From positions 1 through 7,335 of the forward strand of contig CADCPE010000252.1 of NCBI GenBank assembly GCA_902803275.1: a stretch of 7,335 nucleotides of DNA, in the 5' to 3' direction. Below are positions 1 through 5,295 of the stretch, in pieces. This stretch comes from an uncultured Erysipelotrichaceae bacterium. GTDB taxonomy: Bacteria; Bacillota_I; Bacilli_A; Erysipelotrichales; Erysipelotrichaceae. Each line of letters begins with the position of its first letter. Positions within the stretch are counted from its first letter, which is position 1. The notes under the pieces were generated by a model. It was not told the origin of the DNA, did not search any database, and saw only the letters and a list, made by a program, of their open reading frames with translations. Position numbers and translations under genes: made by a program.

Positions 1-659
1 ATGTTCAGATATCTGTCGCCGTCTTTTTCCTTGATCGCTCTGGCGATCTCTATCACATCCGGTCCGTGGTAGCCGTCTTCCGGAAGCGTGAAATCAAGGC
101 CGAACAGTTCTCTGTATCTGGCAAGAAGAGATCTTCCCAGATTGAGGATCTGCGCACCGGCATCGTTGATGTAGTATTCTCTTGAAACGGCAAAACCAGC
201 CTTGTTCATGATGCGGGCAACGGAATCGCCCCAGGCCGCTCCTCTGGCATGACCGCAGTGAAGCGGTCCGGTAGGATTGGCGGAGACATATTCTTCAAGA
301 TATTTCTTTCCTTTGCCGGTATCTGAGCTTCCGTAATCATCCTTCATATCGATGATGGTATTGATGATATTGGCCATGGATTCCTTCTTCAGCCAGAAGT
401 TGATAAAGCCCGGTCCGGCGATCTCGATCTTTTCGATGATATCCAGTTTCTCCATAAGGGCATCCTTGATGATGCCGGCTATCTCCTGAGGCTTCTTCTG
501 AAGCAGCTTTGTCAGACGCATGGCGATGTTGGTGGAATAGTCGCCGTTCCTGTTGTCCTTCGGTATCTCCAGCATGATCATGCCTTCTTCTGCCGTAAAA
601 GCCAGTTTATCCTTTAGAACTCTGTTTATTGCCTCAATAATTCTCTCTTCAATACCCAT
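1..659 (-). CDS. argS: Arginyl-tRNA synthetase, N-terminal part (cut by window edge)
   Basis: This class I aminoacyl-tRNA synthetase charges tRNA-Arg with arginine using ATP, in the cytoplasm. The first 219 codons are visible, about 40% of a usual ArgRS of 550-580 residues, and the frame is open to the left edge. Residues 1-95 match the N-terminal tRNA-recognition (Add-1) domain, including AGPGFINFWL at 81-90. The catalytic domain follows with SANPTGPLHCGHARGAAWGD at about 126-145, in which HCGH is the class I HIGH signature. EYYINDAGAQ at 161-170 and DGYHGPDVIEIA at 195-206 are also typical of ArgRS. The ATG at 659 was chosen because AGGAGA lies 8 nt upstream (668-673 on the plus strand) and because MGIEERI is a natural family N-terminus. 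The gene is divergent from the 741 gene. The KMSK loop and anticodon-binding domain lie outside the window. The assignment is close to certain. Confidence 0.97.
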   Translation of the reverse strand, partial: MGIEERIIEAINRVLKDKLAFTAEEGMIMLEIPKDNRNGDYSTNIAMRLTKLLQKKPQEIAGIIKDALMEKLDIIEKIEIAGPGFINFWLKKESMANIINTIIDMKDDYGSSDTGKGKKYLEEYVSANPTGPLHCGHARGAAWGDSVARIMNKAGFAVSREYYINDAGAQILNLGRSLLARYRELFGLDFTLPEDGYHGPDVIEIARAIKEKDGDRYLN

Positions 660-740
660 CTTGAAAATCTCCTATCAACTTAATAAATTTTATCATCAAA
701 ATGAGTATATAATAAAGTTTAAGGAAGTTTAAAAGATCAT
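660..740. promoter_or_regulatory. Divergent promoter region between argS and the membrane coiled-coil gene
   Basis: This 81-nt AT-rich gap separates two outward-facing genes. On the plus strand a perfect TATAAT lies at 708-713, about 28 nt before the ATG at 741, but no good TTGACA is found 16-18 nt upstream of it. A GGAAG at 723-727 sits 13 nt before the start, which is rather far for a Shine-Dalgarno. On the minus strand the argS ribosome binding site is clear, but the -10/-35 assignment is ambiguous (a TAAAAT-like hexamer near 690-695). No T-box or other leader precedes argS. The TATAAT is seen; its use as a promoter is inference. Confidence 0.5.
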
Positions 741-1010
741 ATGCTCAGAAAGACGATTATCCTGGAGATTATTTTAGCCATCGTTTTAGGCGCTGTAGCC
801 TACGGGTTTTATGTCGACTATGCAAAAGCTTTTAAGGAAAATCAGGCGGCAGCTGATCGCCTTGCTGAAGTGCGTCTAGAAGAAGCACAGACCGAAAAGG
901 AATACAGGGAACTTGATGAGGAACTTTCTTCTTTAAGAGAAAGTGTTGATCTGAAGATTCTGGAGATATGGAAACGAAGAGTAGCTCAGCTTCAAAAGGA
1001 ATTAGAATAG
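741..1010 (+). CDS. Small single-pass membrane protein with coiled coil
   Basis: This 89-residue protein is not recognised as a named family. It has a short basic N-terminus (MLRK) and one hydrophobic helix at about residues 5-24. From about 30 to the end it is charged and rich in Glu, Lys, Arg, Ala and Leu, which strongly suggests a coiled coil. The likely topology is N-in with the coiled coil outside the membrane. The layout resembles divisome proteins such as FtsL or DivIC in shape only; no family motif supports that name. The ATG at 741 is the only usable start, because an in-frame stop lies at 720-722. The last 43 nt overlap the start of the deacetylase gene in another frame, so the two are probably co-transcribed and translationally coupled. 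Its neighbour has the same helix-plus-coiled-coil N-terminus, so the two might form a complex (inference). Confidence 0.75.
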   Translation: MLRKTIILEIILAIVLGAVAYGFYVDYAKAFKENQAAADRLAEVRLEEAQTEKEYRELDEELSSLRESVDLKILEIWKRRVAQLQKELE

Positions 1011-1912
1011 TATTCGCTGTTCTGCTTCTGATCTTTATCGGTGTATCGGCATACACCATTTTTACTATGTACAATAAGACCAGACAGTTCGAATTTGAAA
1101 CGATATACACCAGTGATCTTATAATCAGCGAAGAGAAAAAACTTGAAGAGCTTACTGAGAAAAGAGATGAACTGCTTGCGGAAAAGGAAGAGATCATGAA
1201 TTACGGCAGTTCTGTAAAAGCCTATCATGATCAGTTCTTTGAGCTGGCAAAGGAATTTGAAAACAGAGTCGTGAACGGACAAACAGACAAAAAGATCGCT
1301 TATCTTACATTTGATGACGGTCCCTACAGGATGTCCTACAAGTTTCTCAATGTCCTGGATGAATATGATGTTCCGGCGACTTTCTTCTATCTGAAGAAGT
1401 GCGAAGAGGAAGGTTTCAGAGACGAATGGATCTATGATGAGGTATACAAAAGAGTCATCGGTTCAGGCCATACGTTGGGTAATCACACCGCTTCCCACCA
1501 GCTGGGACAGGGAGGTATCTACTCTTCGGTTGAAAGGTTCATTTCCGAGATAGAGGACAACAGGAAATTCATTGAGGACAGATACGGCTATACTACGGAA
1601 GTAATGAGATTCCCGGGTGGAAGTCCGACAGCGGGAAGCAGATATGAACCGATTGTGGAAGAGTTGAGAAAGATCCATTATGCCTGGGTAGACTGGAACT
1701 CCGCAACAGGTGACGGCGGAAGAGTTTTAAGTCCGCAGGAATTCAGGGACAACGTATTGGACAATACCAACGGCATAAAACTGCTGGTCGTTCTGATGCA
1801 TGACTATTCCGACAACACACTGATAGCTTTGCCGGAGATCATTGAAGGGCTTGCAGACCAGGGCTACTATTTCCTGCCTCTTTTCTATGATTCTCAGGCC
1901 ATGAACAGATAA
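968..1912 (+). CDS. Membrane-anchored polysaccharide deacetylase (NodB/CE4 family)
   Basis: CE4 enzymes are metal-dependent and remove acetyl groups from N-acetylated polysaccharides; in Bacillota the usual substrate is peptidoglycan GlcNAc (PgdA type), giving lysozyme resistance. The 314 residues contain a membrane helix at about 12-33, a charged coiled-coil stretch at about 52-100, then the NodB domain from about 108. All CE4 motifs are visible: TFDDGP at 114-119 (D116 the expected base, D117 metal), NHTASH at 172-177 (H173 and H177 metal ligands), RFPGG at 214-218, DWN at 242-244, and LMHD at 276-279 (H278). The enzyme therefore looks active, and the anchor places it on the outer face of the membrane. 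The ATG at 968 is the first start after an in-frame TGA at 947-949, but its GGAG at 962-965 is only 2 nt away, so coupling to the overlapping upstream gene may matter. The precise substrate is inferred. Confidence 0.93.
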   Translation: METKSSSASKGIRIVFAVLLLIFIGVSAYTIFTMYNKTRQFEFETIYTSDLIISEEKKLEELTEKRDELLAEKEEIMNYGSSVKAYHDQFFELAKEFENRVVNGQTDKKIAYLTFDDGPYRMSYKFLNVLDEYDVPATFFYLKKCEEEGFRDEWIYDEVYKRVIGSGHTLGNHTASHQLGQGGIYSSVERFISEIEDNRKFIEDRYGYTTEVMRFPGGSPTAGSRYEPIVEELRKIHYAWVDWNSATGDGGRVLSPQEFRDNVLDNTNGIKLLVVLMHDYSDNTLIALPEIIEGLADQGYYFLPLFYDSQAMNR

Positions 1913-1947
1913 TGAAAATATTTTCAGAAAATAAATTGAAAAAATAC

Positions 1948-1977
1948 TTGACTTATTTACAGCGTTTTCATTAAAAT
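1948..1977 (+). promoter_or_regulatory. Promoter of the T-box-controlled ABC operon
   Basis: TTGACT at 1948-1953 and TAAAAT at 1972-1977 are separated by 18 nt (or TTAAAA at 1971-1976 with 17 nt), a good housekeeping sigma-factor promoter. Transcription would start near 1984, directly in front of T-box stem I, which supports the assignment. The region between the deacetylase stop (1912) and this promoter is AT-rich and holds only a 14-nt palindrome at 1913-1926. Confidence 0.8.
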
Positions 1978-2178
1978 GAAATCAGTTATTAACTTTGAAG
2001 TAAACAGTATCGTATAGTGTAACTTTAGAGAGATCATGGCTGGTGAAAATGATTGTGAAAGTATACGAGAATACATTACTGAGTTGAATCCTTGAAACCA
2101 AGTAGAGGATTCCGCCTGTCCCGTTAAAGACTGGGCCGATCGGCCAATAAGGCAGATGCAGGAATGTATCTGTAAAAA

Positions 2179-2206
2179 AAGGTGGTAACACGAAGAAGTC
2201 GTCCTT
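2179..2206 (+). promoter_or_regulatory. T-box antiterminator helix with tRNA-pairing bulge
   Basis: AAGG at 2179-2182 pairs with CCTT at 2203-2206, and ACG at 2190-2192 pairs with CGT at 2200-2202. Between the two helices lies the 7-nt bulge TGGTAAC at 2183-2189, whose first four bases pair with the free NCCA end of uncharged tRNA. The apical loop is 2193-2199. The helix uses 2200-2204, the same bases as the 5' arm of the terminator, so the two structures exclude each other. This exact match to the canonical architecture is the strongest evidence for the T-box. Confidence 0.93.
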
Positions 2207-2228
2207 GTCGGGACGCATTTTTTATTTT
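2200..2228 (+). terminator. Regulated intrinsic terminator of the T-box leader
   Basis: CGTCC at 2200-2204 pairs with GGACG at 2211-2215 around a 6-nt loop, followed by six T residues at 2218-2223 and a second T run at 2225-2228. The stem is only 5 bp, short for a terminator, so some read-through when tyrosine is plentiful is likely (inference). Confidence 0.85.
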
Positions 2229-2244
2229 CAGGAGAAAGATTGGT

Positions 2245-3225
2245 ATGAAAAAATTATTGACTGTATTATTCGCTTTGCTTATCGTCTTCACTGCTGCGGG
2301 CTGTTCCGGATCTGGTAACGGCACGCCAAGCGAAGATGACAAGACTCAGAAATTCACTGTCGGTGTCGTACAGCTTGTTCAGCATCCGGCTCTTGATGCC
2401 GCTACGCAGGGCTTTGAAGATGTGCTTAAGGCCGAGTTTGGCGACAATGTGGACATCGATATCAAGAACGCATCAGGTGACATTCCAAGCTGTGCGACGA
2501 TCGTTTCCGGTTTTGTCAACAATGGCGTTGATCTGATCATGGCCAATGCCACTCCGGCACTTCAGGCTGCCTCATCGGCTACCGGTGATATTCCGATCCT
2601 GGGCACTTCCGTTACTGAATACGGCGTAGCTCTGGGCATCGAGAACTTCAATGGCGTAGTCGGCAGCAACGTTTCCGGCACTTCCGATCTGGCTCCGCTT
2701 GATCAGCAGGCACAGATGTTCCTTGATCTATTGCCTGATGCCAAGAGCGTAGGCATCATCTACTGTTCCAATGAAGCAAATTCCATTTACCAGGTCCAGG
2801 TCGTCAAGCAGTATCTTGAAGACAACGGCATCAAAGTCGTAGACAAATCATTTACCGATTCAAACGATATCGCGATGGTCGTCGAAGATGTATGCTCGCA
2901 GGTCGATGCATTGTTCCTTCCTACAGACAACGCTGTAGCATCATGTGCTGAAACGATCGCCAATGTCGTCGTTGAAAAGAAGATCCCGGCTATCGCCGGT
3001 GAAGAGGGCGTCTGCTCAAGCTGCGGTATCGCCACACTTTCGATCAACTACTATGATCTCGGCGCCGAGACAGGCAGGATGGCAATCAAAGTTCTCAAAG
3101 GCGAAGCTGATATCACCAAGATGCCTGTTCAGTACTTCCCTGAACCGGTCAAGAAATACAATGCAGAACTCTGCGAACTGTTTGGAATTGAAATTCCTGA
3201 AGGATTCGTTGCAATAGAAAACTAA
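2245..3225 (+). CDS. ABC transporter substrate-binding lipoprotein, TrpX-like (predicted tyrosine or aromatic amino acid)
   Basis: This extracytoplasmic lipoprotein should capture the substrate and deliver it to the permease encoded next. The 326-residue protein starts with a lipoprotein signal peptide, MKKLL followed by a hydrophobic run and TAAGC, with C20 as the lipidated cysteine. The mature part matches the ABC_sub_bind (PF04392, TrpX) family: VVQLVQHPALDAATQGFED at 41-59, VSGTSDLAPLDQQ at 143-155, GIIYCSNEANSIYQ at 170-183, DALFLPTDNAVAS at 221-233, IPAIAGEEG at 248-255, INYYDLGAETGRMA at 267-280. The ATG at 2245 has AGGAGA at 2230-2235; a longer frame opening at 2182 lies inside the T-box and was rejected. 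The upstream T-box reads tyrosine, whereas studied trpXYZ operons are linked to tryptophan. Seven cysteines besides the lipobox one are unusual, including CSSC at 257-260. The family is secure; the ligand is inferred. Confidence 0.94.
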   Translation: MKKLLTVLFALLIVFTAAGCSGSGNGTPSEDDKTQKFTVGVVQLVQHPALDAATQGFEDVLKAEFGDNVDIDIKNASGDIPSCATIVSGFVNNGVDLIMANATPALQAASSATGDIPILGTSVTEYGVALGIENFNGVVGSNVSGTSDLAPLDQQAQMFLDLLPDAKSVGIIYCSNEANSIYQVQVVKQYLEDNGIKVVDKSFTDSNDIAMVVEDVCSQVDALFLPTDNAVASCAETIANVVVEKKIPAIAGEEGVCSSCGIATLSINYYDLGAETGRMAIKVLKGEADITKMPVQYFPEPVKKYNAELCELFGIEIPEGFVAIEN

Positions 3226-3231
3226 CGGCAT

Positions 3232-4116
3232 ATGATAACTATACAGAATCTTATAGCGCGTATTCCCGGCGGCATAGCCCAGGGTATCATCTGGGGCCTC
3301 ATGGCTTTGGGAGTATACATAACTTTCAGAGTGTTAAAAGAGTCAGACCTTACGGTAGATGGCTCTTTTGCCACTGGTGGAGCAACAGCGGTCGTACTGA
3401 TAACTAAAGGTGTCAATCCCTGGATCGCCATGGCCATAGCTTTTGTTGTGGGCATCATCGTCGGCTGCTGCACCGGACTTATTCATACCAAACTCAAAAT
3501 ACCCGCGATCCTCTCGGGCATACTTGTCCAGTTTGCCCTGTATTCGATAAACCTGCACATCATGGGGATGGTGGCCAATGTATCGTGCAACCCGACCAAA
3601 AACAATGTCATCATCACGATGCGCAATATCCCGGGAGCCATCCTTGTCGGCGCGGTCTTTGCGGCTTTGCTGATCGGGGTGATGTACTGGTATTTCGGAA
3701 CTGAACAGGGTTCAGCGATCCGTGCTACCGGCAACAACAATCACATGGCTCTGGCTCAGGGCATCAATGTCAACAACATGAAAGTCATCGGCTTTGCCCT
3801 GGGCAACGGACTGGTCGCCCTGGCAGGGGGACTGATGGCTCAGTATCAGGGCTTCTCTGATATCAATATGGGACGCGGCGCGATCGTTATCGGTCTGGCT
3901 GCGATCATCATCGGTGAAGTGCTGGCGGAAGTCATTTTCCCTAAAGGCACAAACTTTGCCGTGAGACTTCTGTTTGTCATCATCGGCGGAATCGTCTACT
4001 ATCTGATCATGATCGTCGTATTATGGCTCAGAGTCGATTCAAACGACCTCAAGCTCGCAACAGCGATCATCGTCATGCTGGCACTGGCCATACCGAATTT
4101 CAGGAAGGGGGAATAG
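3232..4116 (+). CDS. ABC transporter permease, TrpY-like
   Basis: This 294-residue integral membrane protein forms the translocation channel of the importer. It has about eight hydrophobic segments and belongs to the BPD_transp_2 (PF02653) superfamily shared with branched-chain amino acid and ribose permeases. The N-terminal IIWGLMALGVYITFRVLKE followed by DLTVDGSF at 39-46 is characteristic of the TrpY-like subgroup. The loop GTEQGSAIRATGNN at 156-169 is the cytoplasmic segment expected to contact the ATPase. It starts 6 nt after the binding-protein stop, and no clear Shine-Dalgarno precedes the ATG, so translation is probably coupled to the upstream gene. Only one permease gene is present, so the channel is likely a homodimer. 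Length and motifs are complete. Confidence 0.93.
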   Translation: MITIQNLIARIPGGIAQGIIWGLMALGVYITFRVLKESDLTVDGSFATGGATAVVLITKGVNPWIAMAIAFVVGIIVGCCTGLIHTKLKIPAILSGILVQFALYSINLHIMGMVANVSCNPTKNNVIITMRNIPGAILVGAVFAALLIGVMYWYFGTEQGSAIRATGNNNHMALAQGINVNNMKVIGFALGNGLVALAGGLMAQYQGFSDINMGRGAIVIGLAAIIIGEVLAEVIFPKGTNFAVRLLFVIIGGIVYYLIMIVVLWLRVDSNDLKLATAIIVMLALAIPNFRKGE

Positions 4117-4119
4117 TCG

Positions 4120-4914
4120 ATGCTCAGGATTGAAAATATCAAAAAGACCTTCAACCCCGGAACGATCAATGAAAAGATGGCTTTGGACGGAGTTGATCTG
4201 AACCTGGAAGACGGTGAATTCGTAACGGTAATCGGTTCTAACGGTGCCGGCAAATCGACCCTGCTCAATGCGATAGCCGGCGTGTGGCTCGTTGATGAAG
4301 GGAAGATCTTCATCGATAACGTCGATGTCACAAAGCTGTCCGAATACAAAAGAGCCGTATACATCGGCAGAGTATTCCAGGATCCGATGATGGGCACAGC
4401 TGCCGACATGTGGATCGAGGAGAATCTGGCTCTTGCTCATCGAAGAGGCCAAAGAAGAGGACTCACTCCGGGCATCCTGCCTGAAGAAAGAGAGACATAC
4501 AAGCTGCTTCTCAAGGAATTTGATCTTGGACTTGAGGATCGTCTGTCTACCAAGGTCGGTCTGTTGTCAGGAGGCCAAAGACAGGCCCTGACACTGATCA
4601 TGGCGACCCTGCAGTCACCTAAACTGCTGCTTCTGGACGAACATACCGCTGCTTTGGATCCTAAAACGGCAGCCAAAGTCCTGGAAGTCACGGATAAGAT
4701 CGTTGAGAAGTCGCACCTTACGACCTTCATGGTCACTCATAATATGAAAGATGCGATATCTCACGGTACAAGACTTCTGATGCTCAACAACGGCAAGATA
4801 ATCCTTGACATCAAAGGTGAGGAGAAGAAAAAACTCACCGTTGAAAAACTGCTCGAGAAGTTTGAACAGGCCTCAGGTGAAGAATTCACCAACGATGCCG
4901 CAATACTGGGATAA
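4120..4914 (+). CDS. ABC transporter ATP-binding protein, TrpZ-like
   Basis: This 264-residue cytoplasmic ATPase powers the importer. All nucleotide-binding motifs are intact: Walker A GSNGAGKST at 39-47, Q-loop FQDP at 86-89, signature LSGGQ at 149-153, Walker B LLLLD at 169-173 with catalytic E174, D-loop near ALD at 178-180, and switch histidine H207 in THN. The insert at about 104-126 (LAHRRGQRRGLTPGI and onward) is typical of ATPases paired with TrpX-like binding proteins. The gene begins 3 nt after the permease stop, with the purine-rich AGGAAGGGGGAA at 4102-4113 as ribosome binding site inside the permease end. A strong terminator follows, so this is the last gene of the operon. Confidence 0.95.
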   Translation: MLRIENIKKTFNPGTINEKMALDGVDLNLEDGEFVTVIGSNGAGKSTLLNAIAGVWLVDEGKIFIDNVDVTKLSEYKRAVYIGRVFQDPMMGTAADMWIEENLALAHRRGQRRGLTPGILPEERETYKLLLKEFDLGLEDRLSTKVGLLSGGQRQALTLIMATLQSPKLLLLDEHTAALDPKTAAKVLEVTDKIVEKSHLTTFMVTHNMKDAISHGTRLLMLNNGKIILDIKGEEKKKLTVEKLLEKFEQASGEEFTNDAAILG

Positions 4915-4921
4915 TGATAAC

Positions 4922-4959
4922 TGCAGCTGATCCGTTTATAGGATACAGCTGCATTTTTT
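4922..4959 (+). terminator. Intrinsic terminator of the ABC operon
   Basis: TGCAGCTG at 4922-4929 pairs with CAGCTGCA at 4946-4953. The helix continues as ATCC/GGAT (4930-4933 with 4941-4944) past a single bulged A at 4945, with a 7-nt loop. Six T residues follow at 4954-4959. It begins 7 nt after the ATPase stop codon. Confidence 0.95.
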
Positions 4960-4986
4960 ATACACTGGGAGAATATGATCATTTTG

Positions 4987-4992
4987 TATAAT
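4987..4992 (+). promoter_or_regulatory. Candidate -10 element for the small membrane protein and mupG unit
   Basis: A perfect TATAAT at 4987-4992, preceded directly by TTTTG, lies 52 nt before the ATG at 5045 and after the previous operon's terminator, so a promoter is needed here. No convincing -35 hexamer is seen at the right distance (around 4964-4970). The transcript would have a leader of roughly 45 nt with no obvious structure. Confidence 0.55.
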
Positions 4993-5044
4993 TATTATTA
5001 GATAAGCGTTTCTGCAGCTTATATAAAGCATAGGGGGATTAATT

Positions 5045-5269
5045 ATGAAAAAGACGCTTCTGATAGCCGGAATCGCCGTTATTGTCCTTGCTGTACTCTC
5101 GCTGATGTACGGCGGCTTGAATATGTTCGGGTATTATCATGTGCTGGATGGTTCAACAAGTCTCTACCACCGTCTTCACAGCAGGATGATAGTGTTTTTC
5201 ATTATCGGAGCTGTTCTTGCGGCTATCGGAGCCGCCTGTCTGATAATCCGTTCGAGAATAAAAAGCTGA
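5045..5269 (+). CDS. Small two-helix membrane protein of unknown function
   Basis: The 74-residue product is not recognised. It has two hydrophobic helices, about residues 4-22 and 48-68, joined by a polar segment (GYYHVLDGSTSLYHRLHSR, 29-47) rich in Tyr and His, and it ends in a basic tail RSRIKS. This hairpin topology, with the loop and tails on opposite faces, is typical of small Bacillota membrane proteins. The start is well supported by AGGGGGA at 5032-5038, 6 nt before the ATG. It lies 26 nt upstream of the mupG-like gene with no terminator between, so the two are probably one transcript. The histidines (H32, H42, H45) could bind metal, but that is speculation. Confidence 0.78.
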   Translation: MKKTLLIAGIAVIVLAVLSLMYGGLNMFGYYHVLDGSTSLYHRLHSRMIVFFIIGAVLAAIGAACLIIRSRIKS

Positions 5270-5295
5270 AAGAGAAAGATGGATAGAAACCGGAT

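Larger units (their letters stand above)
1985..2228 (+). promoter_or_regulatory. T-box riboswitch, specifier UAC (tyrosine)
   Basis: T-box leaders bind a cognate uncharged tRNA and then block a terminator. In stem I, AACT at 1991-1994 can pair with AGTT at 2082-2085; AGTA at 1999-2002 fits the 5' side of the specifier loop; CGTATA at 2011-2016 pairs with TATACG at 2062-2067, CTTT at 2023-2026 with AAAG at 2058-2061, and ATCAT at 2033-2037 with ATGAT at 2049-2053. AGAGAG at 2027-2032 and GGCTGGTGAAA at 2038-2048 are the conserved AG-rich bulge and distal loop. The specifier TAC at 2072-2074 lies in GAGAA-TAC-ATTACTGAGTT, aligning without gaps to the 3' specifier region of known T-boxes. GAATCC/GGATTC at 2086-2091 and 2107-2112 form stem II, CCCGTTA near 2120 is the F-box, and CAGAT/ATCTG at 2153-2157 and 2168-2172 form a stem III-like hairpin. 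TGGT at 2183-2186 would pair with an ACCA end, as expected for tRNA-Tyr (A73). Confidence 0.95.

Noticed and set aside
832..1282. Antisense frames over the coiled-coil region, rich in Ser and Phe
   Set aside because: Serine/phenylalanine runs are the mirror image of Glu/Lys/Arg codons in the coiled-coil genes on the plus strand.
1913..1926. 14-nt perfect palindrome TGAAAATATTTTCA after the deacetylase stop, considered as terminator
   Set aside because: It is almost all A and T, has no room for a loop and no T tract. It could be a weak operator, but nothing supports that.
2134..2145. 12-nt palindrome GGCCGATCGGCC, considered as a protein-binding operator or restriction-linked site
   Set aside because: It lies within the T-box leader and is best explained as an RNA hairpin (GGCC stems, GATC loop) between the F-box and stem III.
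2182..2244. Longer N-terminus for the binding protein, starting inside the leader
   Set aside because: It would add 21 residues encoded by the T-box antiterminator and terminator, destroy the signal peptide position, and lacks a ribosome binding site. ATG 2245 has AGGAGA and gives a proper lipoprotein signal.
3999..4452. Two long antisense frames of 136 and 137 residues at the permease/ATPase junction
   Set aside because: They run opposite well-recognised genes, have no recognisable domain or ribosome binding site, and are explained by codon bias of the sense genes.
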